Part shown: positions 55,629 to 64,000 of the stretch, one piece after another
Layout: every line of letters starts with the position of its first letter
Numbering within the stretch: position 1 is the first letter of the stretch
NCBI GenBank assembly: GCA_029237695.1
Contig: JAQRGA010000042.1
Coordinates: 868,001-932,000 of the forward strand
Direction of reading: 5' to 3'
DNA: 64,000 bases
From: Conchocele bisecta
Taxonomy: Eukaryota > Mollusca > Bivalvia > Lucinida > Thyasiridae
Made by a program: the position numbers and the translations under genes
The notes under the pieces: generated by a model
What the model was told of the DNA's origin: nothing
The model's database searches: none
Seen by the model: the letters and a program-made list of their open reading frames with translations, nothing else

Positions 55629-55988
55629 AAAAAAATAAACTGTTTCGTTGAAGATTTGTCAGGTCATTATCTTTTTTGGGATAAAAATGTAGAGAGATAA
55701 TGAAATTAATGATCCCTATTCCGGACTCAAAAAAATGAATATCAAGAGTCAGGTTGAATTATTTGTAGTTAATCTTAAACACGCAGAAGAATGGATGGTA
55801 AATGACCTTGAGATAATAAAAATATTAAGGCTAAAGTATATTCATAATATTGGGAATATGCTGGAAAAGTTAATATTAATAAATTATATAAATTTCATTT
55901 TTATGATAAAAATGGTAGTGTTTATGGAGTAGGTGCAAGGATTAGTTTGAGGATTAACTTATTAGTAATATTGCACTTCTTTATTCTT
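55629..55988 (+). pseudogene. Unidentified decayed coding sequence downstream of leuA
   Basis: Plus-strand frames such as VELFVVNLKHAEEWMVNDLE and, after a shift, INKLYKFHFYDKNGSVYGVG look coding but are broken. The 65-codon open piece at 55735-55932 has no clear start signals. I do not recognise the family. Confidence 0.35.
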
Positions 55989-56029
55989 ACTTAAAATATC
56001 TTAATTAAATTGATCAAGATATTTTAAGT
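55989..56029. other. Perfect 14-bp inverted repeat at the end of rlmD
   Basis: ACTTAAAATATCTT (55989-56002) and AAGATATTTTAAGT (56016-56029) form a perfect stem around a 13-nt loop that includes the rlmD stop codon. No T run follows on either strand, so it is not a standard terminator. It may stabilise the rlmD mRNA 3' end. Confidence 0.6.
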
Positions 56030-57213
56030 AGTGTTATTGTCTCAAAGTGTGCTGTGCGTGGGAACATATCAACTAATTTTGACTGTTTTACGATATAACA
56101 GCCTGCTTTTAATAGATTAATATCACGACATAGCGTATCTGCGGCACATGAAATATAAATAATATATTTAGGTTTGTTACTACATAGTATTTGAATAAAA
56201 TCTTTAGATAATCCTGTTCGTGGTGGGTCAAGTATTACAGCTGCTTTGCTATTATCTATTTTAGTGAATAGTTTTTCTGATGTTACTTTAGCATCCCCGG
56301 CTATGAAATTTATATTTTTCGTATTATGTATTTCTGCATTTATTTTAGCAGCTTCAATAGCTTTATCATCTATTTCTGTTGCATAAATTCTTTTATCTGT
56401 ATATTTGGCGGCAATGATGCCGAAGACTCCTGATCCACAGTAGATATCCATGAGATATTCAAATTTAATCTTAGCTAATATACTCAATAGTTCGTTTATA
56501 ATTTTATTATGTGCTGCAGGATTCACCTGAAAAAATGATCTGAGTGGTACTTTGAAAATTCCATGTTCTGTAGTTTCTGTTAATAAGTAGTTTTGATTGT
56601 CCTCAGAAAAGGTAATTACTCCATCACTTTGAGTGTACCTGAAAGTAACTTTTCTATTTTTAATAAATATTTCATTTTTTTGTACATTGTTTAATTTTTT
56701 GTTAATTTCTTTATTTGCAAGATAGCAGTGAATTGTATTGAGTACTGTTTTATTATCGTTTGAGTAATACCCCAAATTACAACTTTTATTATCCTGATGG
56801 AGTACTATTTTATTTCTGTAATATAACTCATTCTCTGCAGGGATAGGCTGTTTAATAATATCTTCAGTTATTCCTGAAAATTTCCTAAAGAGCTCTATTA
56901 ATTGTTTATTTTTGTATTTTAATTCAGTTTTATACTCTACATGCTGATATATGCAGCCATGGCAGTATAAATCACATTTACTGTTGGCTGAATATGCCAA
57001 ATGACATAGAGGTTTTATTCTTAATGGAGATGGTATTAAGAGCTCGATTAAAGAACATTTTAGATATTTTTTCTTCTTTTTTATTACTTTAACTAAAACT
57101 TTTTCGCCAGGAAGTGTGCCTGGTACAAAACAGACTAATCCATCATATCTTCCGATTCCACTTCCTCCAAAACCCAAGGTATTAATTTCCAATTTTATAA
57201 TTGTATTATTCAT
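56014..57213 (-). CDS. rlmD: 23S rRNA (uracil-5-)-methyltransferase RlmD family
   Basis: A 399-residue TrmA/RlmD-type enzyme making m5U in 23S rRNA with SAM. The N-terminal TRAM-type OB domain (about 1-60) is followed by a cysteine cluster: Cys70, Cys80, Cys84 and Cys87 (SKCDLYCHGC), ligands of the family's [4Fe-4S] cluster. The SAM fold has LMDIYCGSGVFGI near residue 253. VILDPPRTGL near 328 and the catalytic nucleophile region YISCAADTL near 350 close it. RlmC/RlmD cannot be distinguished with certainty. The stop lies inside a perfect hairpin. It is downstream of a nitroreductase gene on the same strand, with a 27-bp gap. Confidence 0.9.
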   Translation of the reverse strand: MNNTIIKLEINTLGFGGSGIGRYDGLVCFVPGTLPGEKVLVKVIKKKKKYLKCSLIELLIPSPLRIKPLCHLAYSANSKCDLYCHGCIYQHVEYKTELKYKNKQLIELFRKFSGITEDIIKQPIPAENELYYRNKIVLHQDNKSCNLGYYSNDNKTVLNTIHCYLANKEINKKLNNVQKNEIFIKNRKVTFRYTQSDGVITFSEDNQNYLLTETTEHGIFKVPLRSFFQVNPAAHNKIINELLSILAKIKFEYLMDIYCGSGVFGIIAAKYTDKRIYATEIDDKAIEAAKINAEIHNTKNINFIAGDAKVTSEKLFTKIDNSKAAVILDPPRTGLSKDFIQILCSNKPKYIIYISCAADTLCRDINLLKAGCYIVKQSKLVDMFPRTAHFETITLLKIS

Positions 57214-57240
57214 ATTTTAAAAAATCTTTAATTTGATAGG

Positions 57241-57792
57241 TCAGAAATTCCATTTATCTATTGAATATATTTCTTTTAAATCTTTTTTGTCAGCTTTGTG
57301 ACCTTCTTTATCAGGATATCCAATGCTTAAAAGTGATAAAACTTTAATATTTTTAGGAATTAATAGTATTCTTTTTACTTGTTTTTCTTTAAACCATCCA
57401 ATCCAGCATGTTCCTAAATTATGAGATTGTGCCGCCAAAACTAAGTGCTCACCTGCTATTCCTATATCAATAGGATAGTATATATTATTAGATAATAAAG
57501 GAGCTATTTTATGAGTAAATATTGAAATCTTAGCACATATCGCAATGATTACAGGTGCTTTTTTAATCCATGGCATAGGTAGACCTGGCAATAGAGCATC
57601 GGCACAAATATTTTTTCTCAAAATAGGATTTTTGACAATGATAAATTTCCATGGCTGTTTGTTGCATGCAGATGGAGCAAGGCGTGCAGCATCTAGGCAG
57701 TCCTCGATAATATTATCAGGAATATCTTTTTGCAGGTAGCTCCTACAGCTATATCTTTGGCTGACTAAATTTATAAAATCATTATATTTCAT
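57241..57792 (-). CDS. Nitroreductase family protein
   Basis: A 183-residue FMN-dependent nitroreductase-fold protein. RYSCRSYL and AARLAPSACNKQPWKFIIVK near residues 12-52 are the FMN phosphate-binding landmarks. GIAGEHLVLAAQSHNLGTCW, then IGWF, is near 108-132. It reduces nitro groups, quinones or flavins with NAD(P)H; the physiological substrate is unknown. It is transcribed toward rlmD (27 bp before it), probably in one unit. Confidence 0.88.
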   Translation of the reverse strand: MKYNDFINLVSQRYSCRSYLQKDIPDNIIEDCLDAARLAPSACNKQPWKFIIVKNPILRKNICADALLPGLPMPWIKKAPVIIAICAKISIFTHKIAPLLSNNIYYPIDIGIAGEHLVLAAQSHNLGTCWIGWFKEKQVKRILLIPKNIKVLSLLSIGYPDKEGHKADKKDLKEIYSIDKWNF

Positions 57793-57953
57793 ATTAAAAT
57801 TAGGTATAAAAATTATTATTTAACTTTATATAATATATCTTACCTTTTTCTAAGTTAAATTTTTTTCTAATGATTTATTTTAAATTTTTTTTAAATATGC
57901 GCTCAATAGTTATTCTCTATTATTATACTGTAAGTAAATTAAACAAAAATTAA

Positions 57954-58042
57954 GGAGAAGATAATAAAAAAATAGGCATTGTATTTTTTATGACTTTTCA
58001 ACAGAGGATTACTAAGCGTTGGCTAATAATCAACGCTTTTTT
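57954..58042 (+). pseudogene. Gene-deletion scar with retained ribosome-binding site and terminator
   Basis: A good ribosome-binding site AAGGAG (57952-57957), with a TATACT-type -10 about 25 bp upstream, leads into a start that now reads ATAATAAAAAAATAGGCATT. One G at the third A would give ATG AAA AAA ATA GGC ATT, the opening of a signal-peptide-like sequence (MKKIGIVFFMT). Only some 50 bp later a classic hairpin (AAGCGTTG/CAACGCTT at 58014-58038, then T run) ends it. The body of an exported-protein gene appears to have been deleted between its first codons and its terminator. Confidence 0.5.
58014..58042 (+). terminator. Orphan intrinsic terminator
   Basis: AAGCGTTG pairs perfectly with CAACGCTT around a 9-nt loop, followed by TTTT on the plus strand. 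No plus-strand gene now precedes it. Its T run touches the stop of the minus-strand metallopeptidase gene. Confidence 0.85.
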
Positions 58043-58961
58043 ATGGTATGAATCTTTCATATATTATTTTCCATTTTAAACATTTTTGCTTTTGGTTTAA
58101 GAGCCAGTTTTTGAGTTGCTCCCTATTTTTATATAATTTAGCTATATCTTTTATTTCATGAGTATCGCATCTGAATAGAATTGCTTCAATATAGTTTGAA
58201 TTATCGGGAAATAAGTTTTTTAATGCCAATTTAGCTTTGGAATATATATTTCTATAATATTGATTTTTTATTAATAAATAAATTGGAAATAGGAAAATAA
58301 GTATCCAGAAAAATGTTAGGTTAATATATGGATATAATAGCAGTTTTATAAACTGCAGTATTAGCAGTGAAAATATTGGTACAAGCAGTAAAATAGGTTG
58401 TAATGCTGTTTGGAAGCAGTTACCTAAATATCTTCGTAGGGGGCTAGTTGATATTTTATATGCAAAAAATTCTTCAAATGATCTGTCATCTAAAGGTTCT
58501 CTTGCTATATGGCATAATTCATGTGATAATAATTCATTTCTCGTATAAAAAATCCATTTTTTTTTATTGGTAAAAGAGTTGCGTAATAGGAAAAAAGATA
58601 AACCTGTATCATAGGATACAGAGCATCCACCGTCGAAGAATCCTAAATTATTTACATAAAAACCGGAGATCCAGTCTACCGTAAATGAATATGCTTTTTT
58701 TGTTATATGAGAGGCTTCTTCAATTACCGTATCCGGTATCTGATTAGCTTTTTTAAGTTTGAATTTTTTTGCAATTTCAGAATTTGTAGTTAGGTCTGCG
58801 TCAAAACTATTTAACTCGTCATGTAATCGGCATAATCTTCCTTTAAATGAAGTAATATTATCTCTGGTTGAAATGAGTATACCACTCTTATCCAATTCAG
58901 ATAATTTCTTCAAATCATTCTCTGTCAGTAAATTAATTTCATCTATTGTAATTGGAAACAT
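58041..58961 (-). CDS. Predicted membrane-associated zinc metallopeptidase-like protein
   Basis: I do not recognise a named family for this 306-residue protein. It has HELCH at residues 147-151, preceded by hydrophobic and polar residues (ELLSHELCHIAR), with a possible third zinc ligand Glu163 or Glu164 in SFEEFFAY. This is the layout of gluzincin-type peptidases (HExxH...E). Two hydrophobic segments at about 189-212 and 214-234 make it a membrane protein. The N-terminal 140 residues have no recognised domain. It is monocistronic. Catalysis is inferred from the motif only. Confidence 0.6.
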   Translation of the reverse strand: MFPITIDEINLLTENDLKKLSELDKSGILISTRDNITSFKGRLCRLHDELNSFDADLTTNSEIAKKFKLKKANQIPDTVIEEASHITKKAYSFTVDWISGFYVNNLGFFDGGCSVSYDTGLSFFLLRNSFTNKKKWIFYTRNELLSHELCHIAREPLDDRSFEEFFAYKISTSPLRRYLGNCFQTALQPILLLVPIFSLLILQFIKLLLYPYINLTFFWILIFLFPIYLLIKNQYYRNIYSKAKLALKNLFPDNSNYIEAILFRCDTHEIKDIAKLYKNREQLKNWLLNQKQKCLKWKIIYERFIP

Positions 58962-59383
58962 ATTATTTTATATGAATTTTAATTTGATTTATATTCTATT
59001 ATTTACTTAATATGTCTATCAATATTGAGATATTCAAATGGTTACATCCTAGTTAAGTTTTTTGTAATAAAAAAATATTTATAAAAAAGTATGGTTCTAT
59101 CTTTTAAGTTCAGTTATTCTTATGGAAATAATTCCTAATTATGTATATACAGCACCTTTGCCGTTGCTATTAATATTGTCATTAGTTTAACTTTATAATT
59201 TTACTTACTACTCCTATTGCTTTATCTATGTATCAGTAATAAGCCTTGTTTTAAGAGGAGTTAAAGTTTTGAAATCAATAATTTTTCATATTATTTTATT
59301 ACTTTTTGCATGTCACTAATTTTTTAGATAATATTCAGTGCAGAATATAATTTTATTTACTACGAAGTCATGTTTCTTCCTGT
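58962..59383. other. Spacer with no recognisable gene
   Basis: AT-rich. A short plus-strand frame from about 59120 (MEIIPNYVYTAPLPLLLILS) could be the start of a lost membrane protein, but it stops quickly. Nothing else is identified. Confidence 0.3.
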
Positions 59384-59471
59384 CACTTTTGTTACCCATG
59401 CTACAGTGATTTCATATAAAAAATGAATCAAATTTTTATATTACACTTTTGTTACCCATGCTACAGTGATT
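59384..59471. repeat. Exact 28-bp direct repeat pair with 32-bp spacer
   Basis: The 28-bp sequence beginning CACTTTTGTTACCCATGCTA and ending CAGTGATT occurs identically at 59384-59411 and 59444-59471. The 32-bp AT-rich spacer between them is different sequence. The repeat can form a short imperfect stem (CAC..TGT with ACAGTG). The geometry is CRISPR-like, but no cas gene or third repeat is seen. The remaining bases before 59604 are AT-rich. Confidence 0.85.
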
Positions 59472-59603
59472 ACTTCCAGCAAAAGCTTGTTGATTTTTTT
59501 TTGATATATTTAAAATAAACTTTTATTGTAATATGAATTATGTTAAACTATAAACTATTATTAGTAGGTTTTTTTATGAAATATAATTTAATGGATATAC
59601 TAA

Positions 59604-61280
59604 GTGGCTTTAATAATTAAAAATAATGATCTTATTTTAGAAATTTTGCTTGAAAAAAAAATTATAACTGAAGATCAAATAGAAAAGAGTCGTCAATATA
59701 TTAGCACTTTAGCTGAACCACCTAATATTATCGAAGCTTTAAAAGAATTGTATTGTATTGATGATGAAATAATTCTTTCTAATTTGGCATCTGAATTTGG
59801 TATGAAATTCATTGATTTATCATCAATGCAAATACCTAAAGATCTTCTTAATACTATTCCTAGTGATTTTGTTAAAGAGTTTCATATTATTCCTATAAGT
59901 CTTGAAGAAAATACATTAACCATTGCTATGAGCGATCCAACAGATATTGATACTTTGGACTCTCTAAGCTTTTCAGTGAAATTTGATGTAGAGGTTGTAA
60001 TTGCTACTTTAAGTCAGATAGATTCAATGATAAAAGACTTATACAGTCCTGATGAAAATTTTGAAGTAAGTACTGATGATGATAAAGATGATAAAGATGA
60101 TAAAGATGATAAAGATAGTTCTATAGTCAAACTTGTCTATCTTATTATTCTCAAAGCTTTCAAACAAAGAGCCAGTGATATTCATTTAGAGCCTCTTGAA
60201 CAAAAATTTAGAGTAAGATATAGGATTGACGGCTGCCTGGTTGAGGTTGATAGTCCGCCTAAATATCTGCAGACAAATATTATCAGTCGTCTAAAGATTA
60301 TGGCAGGTCTTGATATTGCTGAAAAAAGAATTCCTCAGGATGGTAGGATAGCGCTAGAAGTGATGGATAAAAATATTGATTTACGTGTTTCAAGTGTTCC
60401 TTCATCTCATGGCGAAAGTATTGTAATGAGAATACTTGATAAATCCAGTATTATGATTGATATATCTTCTTTGGGATTTTTTCCTGATGATATTGAAATT
60501 GTGGAAAAAATTATTAATATGCCGGATGGAATATTCCTTGTTACAGGTCCTACAGGTAGTGGAAAAACTACTTCTTTATATGCCTTTTTGAATACTGTAA
60601 ATAAACCCAGTAAAAAAATAATTACAGCTGAAGATCCGGTAGAATATAATCTGGAAGGTATTAATCAGGTACAGATTAGATCTGAAATAGGTATGACGTT
60701 TGGCGTAGCATTGAGAGCAATGATGAGACAGTCTCCTAATATTATAATGGTTGGAGAAATTAGAGATGCAGAGACTGCAGGTATAGCTGTAAATGCATCA
60801 TTGACAGGACATCTTGTCTTTAGTACACTCCATACAAATGATGCCCCGAGTGCAATATCACGTTTAATTGATATAGGAATAAAACCGTTTCTTGTTGCAT
60901 CTGCAGTCAGTGCTGTTATGGCGCAGAGGCTTGTTAGAAAAATATGTTCCAATTGTGCTGAAGCGTATGAGCCCGATGAAGTGGAATTAGATTTTTTGGG
61001 TATTACTAAAGAAGATGTAGTAAAAAATAAAATTTTAAAGGGTATCGGATGTTGTGAATGTTCACAGACAGGTTATCGTGGACGTATTGGAATTGTTGAA
61101 CTATTTTTAATTTCAGATGAGATACAGGAGATGATCTTTAGAGGAGCTTCATCTTTTGAAATAAAAACAGAAGCTAGGAAGTTGGGCATGAAAACTTTAC
61201 GTGAAGATGGTATCCGAAAAGTTTTTGCCGGAATTACTACTGTTGAAGAGGTTCTTAGAGTGTCTATTGCTGACTCTTAA
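59604..61280 (+). CDS. Type IV pilus/type II secretion assembly ATPase (GspE/PilB), first copy
   Basis: A 558-residue hexameric traffic ATPase. The N-terminal MshEN/T2SSE_N domain covers about residues 1-145 (IPSDFVKEFHIIPI, LTIAMSDPTDIDTLD). A linker carries four DDK repeats (DNA repeat GATGATAAA at 60075-60116). The ATPase core has RASDIHLEP near 190, Walker A GPTGSGKTTS near 315, Walker B MVGEIRDAETA and LTGHLVFSTLHTND. Zinc-type cysteines CSNCAE and CCECSQTG follow. The start is GTG at 59604, since the nearby ATG is out of frame. It is followed after 19 bp by a second paralogue. Confidence 0.92.
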   Translation: MALIIKNNDLILEILLEKKIITEDQIEKSRQYISTLAEPPNIIEALKELYCIDDEIILSNLASEFGMKFIDLSSMQIPKDLLNTIPSDFVKEFHIIPISLEENTLTIAMSDPTDIDTLDSLSFSVKFDVEVVIATLSQIDSMIKDLYSPDENFEVSTDDDKDDKDDKDDKDSSIVKLVYLIILKAFKQRASDIHLEPLEQKFRVRYRIDGCLVEVDSPPKYLQTNIISRLKIMAGLDIAEKRIPQDGRIALEVMDKNIDLRVSSVPSSHGESIVMRILDKSSIMIDISSLGFFPDDIEIVEKIINMPDGIFLVTGPTGSGKTTSLYAFLNTVNKPSKKIITAEDPVEYNLEGINQVQIRSEIGMTFGVALRAMMRQSPNIIMVGEIRDAETAGIAVNASLTGHLVFSTLHTNDAPSAISRLIDIGIKPFLVASAVSAVMAQRLVRKICSNCAEAYEPDEVELDFLGITKEDVVKNKILKGIGCCECSQTGYRGRIGIVELFLISDEIQEMIFRGASSFEIKTEARKLGMKTLREDGIRKVFAGITTVEEVLRVSIADS

Positions 61281-61299
61281 TCATAATTTAGGTGTATTT

Positions 61300-62988
61300 A
61301 TGAATGTTGAAGATTTAGAATTGCAAAATATACTTCTCGATGAAGGTATTATAAATGTCGAGCAGGTTGCGGCACTGGATGAAGAATTCAAACGAAATGG
61401 CAAATCTTTATCTGATCTACTTATAGATTATGAGATTTTAACAAAGAAGCAGTTGAAGGATGTTATTGCTGTCAGTTTGGGTACAGAAGTATTAAATATA
61501 GAGAAGTTTGAAATAGATAAACCTGTAATTGATTTACTAAATTCTATGCAGGCAAGAATGTATGGTGCTCTACCGTTAGGATATGATGATTCAGGTAATT
61601 TGAAAGTAGTATTGAGCAATCCTTTAAACGATAGTATTGTGGAAGATTTAGGTTTTATTGTTGGAAAACAATTAAAAATTTACCTGAGTTATCATGGACA
61701 GTTTGATGCTGCCATGGAAAAATACTATCCTGTAGATTCTATCAGTGATACCGTTGAGGATATAGGTATTGACGTTTCTGAAAAAGACGTTGAAGATATT
61801 GGTACTGCTGAAATTGCTGATTTAGCAAATAATGCATCAATTATAAAATTTCTTAACATTATTCTGTATCAGGCTATAAAGGATCAGGCAAGTGATATTC
61901 ATTTTGAGCCGTTTGAAAAGTCATTCAAAATACGTTATCGTGTTGATGGTGTTTTGTATGAGATGGAACCGCCTCCTAAAGAGCTTGCTACACCTGTAAT
62001 CAGTAGAATTAAGATTATGAGCGGTTTGAATATAGCAGAAAGAAGATTGCCTCAAGATGGAAGAATACAGCTTAAAATATTAGGAAAAAATATAGATTTG
62101 CGTGTTTCAACAATACCTACACATTATGGAGAATCTGTAGTGCTGCGTATTTTGGATAAATCTATTGTGAACCTTGATTTGGAATCCTTAGGAATTGATA
62201 GAGAGGTTTTGAAATTAATAAGAGAGATCGTGCATTTACCAAATGGTTTTTTTATTGTAACAGGACCAACAGGAAGTGGTAAAACAACAACACTTTATTC
62301 ATGTTTAAAAGAAGTAAACAAAGTTGCTGATAAAATATTGACGGCTGAAGATCCTGTAGAATATGATTTGGAAGGAATAATCCAGCTGCCGATAAATAAT
62401 GCAGTTGATATGACTTTTGCAGGGGCATTGAGGGCTTTTTTGAGACAGGATCCGGATATTATAATGATAGGAGAAATACGAGATTTAGATACAGCTCAAA
62501 TGGCTTTACAGGCCTCCCTTACAGGACATTTTGTTCTTTCTACACTGCATACAAAAGAAGCAGCAGATGCTATAACTAGATTAATAGATATGGGGGTAAT
62601 GCCTTATCTTCTTAATTCTGCATTAATCGGAATAATTGGACAGAGGCTTGTGAGAAGAATATGCACTTCATGTAAAACTGTATATACGCCTAAAAAAGAG
62701 GAACTTAAAAAATTGAATCTTGATGAAGAAACTATTGGTAATATAAAATTCTATTATGGCAAAGGGTGTAGTTTTTGCAATGATACAGGTTATAAGGGAA
62801 GGAAAGCAATTGTTGAACTTTTAAAAATAACCCCTGAAATATCTGAATTGATTACAAAACTTTCACCTACGATAACTATAAGGAAAAAAGCAATAGAGCA
62901 GGGGATGGTTACTGTTAGAGATGACGGTATCAGATCTATTCTTAATGGAGAAACAACTTTAGAAGAGATATTGAAATGTTGTACATAA
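61300..62988 (+). CDS. Type IV pilus/type II secretion assembly ATPase (GspE/PilB), second copy
   Basis: A 562-residue paralogue of the preceding ATPase with the same order. The N-terminal MshEN domain comes first. Then come QASDIHFEP near residue 200, Walker A GPTGSGKTTT near 322, IMIGEIRDLDTA, LTGHFVLSTLHTKE and CTSCKT/CSFCNDTG zinc cysteines. I place the start at 61300 (MNVEDLELQN), because the longer open frame overlaps the upstream gene by 80 bp and lacks family similarity there. The pair probably arose by tandem duplication and may power different pilins or secretion partners. Downstream lie a broken pilT and an intact pilC/gspF. Confidence 0.92.
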   Translation: MNVEDLELQNILLDEGIINVEQVAALDEEFKRNGKSLSDLLIDYEILTKKQLKDVIAVSLGTEVLNIEKFEIDKPVIDLLNSMQARMYGALPLGYDDSGNLKVVLSNPLNDSIVEDLGFIVGKQLKIYLSYHGQFDAAMEKYYPVDSISDTVEDIGIDVSEKDVEDIGTAEIADLANNASIIKFLNIILYQAIKDQASDIHFEPFEKSFKIRYRVDGVLYEMEPPPKELATPVISRIKIMSGLNIAERRLPQDGRIQLKILGKNIDLRVSTIPTHYGESVVLRILDKSIVNLDLESLGIDREVLKLIREIVHLPNGFFIVTGPTGSGKTTTLYSCLKEVNKVADKILTAEDPVEYDLEGIIQLPINNAVDMTFAGALRAFLRQDPDIIMIGEIRDLDTAQMALQASLTGHFVLSTLHTKEAADAITRLIDMGVMPYLLNSALIGIIGQRLVRRICTSCKTVYTPKKEELKKLNLDEETIGNIKFYYGKGCSFCNDTGYKGRKAIVELLKITPEISELITKLSPTITIRKKAIEQGMVTVRDDGIRSILNGETTLEEILKCCT

Positions 62989-63019
62989 TTGAAAATTAAA
63001 ATAATATATTAAGGATATT

Positions 63020-63433
63020 ATATGTCAGTTTGAATGGTTGATTTATTGGAGGTAATTGCAGTAGAGAAGAAGGAAGTGACTCGCAGATTGAGGTTGATGC
63101 ATCGCCTATAATTTAGGTCGAATGGTTCTTTGGTTTCTATCTATTCACTAGAATTAATTCCCAGATGACACGGAGAGGCTTATTCGTTCAATTACTTCAG
63201 ATTGCAATCAAAAAATGATAAGAGTGAATGGAATAATCGATTTTGGATTTGATTTTAATGGTAGACTCATATTCAGACTCAGTGCTTTTAAAGAGAAAGG
63301 TGTTGATATTCCTGCATTTGATGAAGATATTTGAAAAGCTCTAATAATGGAATTATATACTAAAAAAATAATATCATATATCGATTTACTTACTAAAATA
63401 CAGAATGTTGATTTTATACTCAAGAAATTTTAA
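63020..63433 (+). pseudogene. pilT: Collapsed pilT (pilus retraction ATPase) gene
   Basis: The plus strand reads DDTERLIRSITSDCNQKMIR, IIDFGFDFNGRLIFRLSAFK, EKGVDIPAF, then TGA, then KALIMELYTKKIISYIDLLT and KIQNVDFILKKF before a TAA at 63431-63433. The first part matches the PilT N-terminal domain (DTE.LI.SI......DFSF...GRFR.N.F...G). The last part matches the PilT C-terminus (SL.ELY.KGLISYE.AL....N.DDF). The central ATPase core with Walker motifs is deleted. The 5' start is not identifiable. Pilus retraction by this gene is therefore lost. Confidence 0.8.
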
Positions 63434-63465
63434 AAAAGTTTATAATATTTATTAAGGAATATATA

Positions 63466-64000
63466 ATGCAACTCTATTCATATACAGCAATGGATTCATC
63501 AGGTAAAGAAGTAAAAGGAACTATAAATTCAGGTAGTGAATCTGAAGTTTTATCAGCATTGAAAACAAATGGTCTTTATCCAAGTCATATAAAACTTATG
63601 GAATCAAAAGGTGGCAAAGAGTCAAAAACGGGTAAAAAAAGCAGTTGGATGGATATTCAGATTGGTCCTACTAAAATGCCGCTTAAAAATCTTGTTATTT
63701 TTACAAGACAGCTTTCTATTTTACTGGATGCCGGTTTGCCGCTTATCAGAGCTTTAAGAACATTGGAAAAACAGGCAAGAAATAAAATGGTAAAAAAAGT
63801 GATTGGTGAGACTGCAGATTATGTTGAATCTGGTTTCACTTTTTCTGATGCTTTGCAAAAAAATTCAAAAACATTTGATAAGCTCTATACTAATATGGTA
63901 AAAGCTGGCGAATCTGCAGGTGCAATGGAAGTTATCTTGACAAGATTGGCAAGTTTTATGGAGAAAACTGCTAAAATTATAGCAAAAATAAAATCGGCTA
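63466..64000 (+). CDS. pilC: Type IV pilus/type II secretion inner-membrane platform protein PilC/GspF (partial)
   Basis: A gene that runs past the window end, 178 codons visible. The start ATG at 63466 has AAGGA upstream. MQLYSYTAMDSSGKEVKGTI opens it, as in PilC/GspF (Y.Y.A.D..G....G). The first GspF domain begins near residue 75: LVIFTRQLSILLDAGLPLIR, then ALRTLEKQ, SGFTFSDAL and MVKAGESAGAMEVILTRLA. This is the inner-membrane platform that couples the GspE/PilB ATPases to pilin assembly. It follows the dead pilT by 32 bp and completes the pilus/secretion cluster seen here. Confidence 0.93.
   Translation, partial: MQLYSYTAMDSSGKEVKGTINSGSESEVLSALKTNGLYPSHIKLMESKGGKESKTGKKSSWMDIQIGPTKMPLKNLVIFTRQLSILLDAGLPLIRALRTLEKQARNKMVKKVIGETADYVESGFTFSDALQKNSKTFDKLYTNMVKAGESAGAMEVILTRLASFMEKTAKIIAKIKSA

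Noticed and set aside
55989..56029. Perfect 14-bp inverted repeat as an intrinsic terminator
   Set aside because: AT-rich stem with no T run on either strand. I list it only as a structural repeat.

Overview
The window is low-GC bacterial DNA, roughly 30% GC by eye. Ordinary housekeeping genes alternate with long stretches of decayed sequence. The gene families suggest a Gram-negative anaerobe with an outer membrane: an LpxC-like protein, a WaaP-like LPS kinase, SurA-type and lipoprotein genes, type IV pilus/type II secretion ATPases, Hcp, a CBS-DRTGG Mn-pyrophosphatase, a UPF0597 cysteine desulfidase and a TGS-domain nucleoside kinase. A PVC-type lineage such as Lentisphaerota would fit, but the sequence alone does not prove it. 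At least a dozen pseudogenes and dead remnants of three IS families (IS6, IS256, IS630) suggest a lineage in reductive, probably host-associated, evolution.

Layout: 1-2442 (minus) holds a SurA-like chaperone, tsaB and a membrane-anchored unknown. 2662-5956 (plus) is pabA/trpG-dxs-lgt. 6007-9057 (minus) is a pyridoxal kinase, radC and fumC. 9499-15514 holds the CBS-PPase, then minus-strand bcp, DUF1015, serC and a zinc-ribbon unknown, with an IS6 scar between the last two. 15731-25373 has dgt, a Nudix gene, a YiiX-like lipoprotein, rpsA, cobO and tRNA-Phe, separated by dead GGDEF, IS630, O-methyltransferase, M20 and DUF711 genes. 25374-34271 has the nucleoside kinase, hflX and a tight operon lysS-HAD-LPS kinase-LpxC-like-lplA. 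34272-39420 is mostly a graveyard (NSS transporter, IS256, Sel1, IS630, alanine dehydrogenase) around larE, an aminotransferase and tRNA-Val. 39423-46187 has a phosphoribosyltransferase, a 9-bp tandem repeat, a TetR-ferredoxin-Hcp cassette with a palindromic operator, a Sel1 protein and cyuA. 46487-54237 has a DEAD-box helicase, a sigma-70 factor, Ppx/GppA, aroF, a coiled-coil protein plus DtxR-type regulator, and an Smr protein. 54091-55528 is a leader peptide/attenuator in front of a truncated leuA. 56014-58961 has rlmD, a nitroreductase and a membrane metallopeptidase. 59604-64000 is a pilus/secretion cluster: two GspE/PilB ATPases, a collapsed pilT and a pilC/gspF that runs off the end.

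The most interesting signals are: a candidate leucine attenuator upstream of a leuA that has lost its regulatory domain by frameshift; a sigma-70 factor with both classical -12-reading residues changed; a divergent LpxC-like protein beside an LPS kinase; a near-perfect TetR operator on the Hcp cassette; and an exact 28-bp repeat pair separated by 32 bp, which has CRISPR-like geometry.
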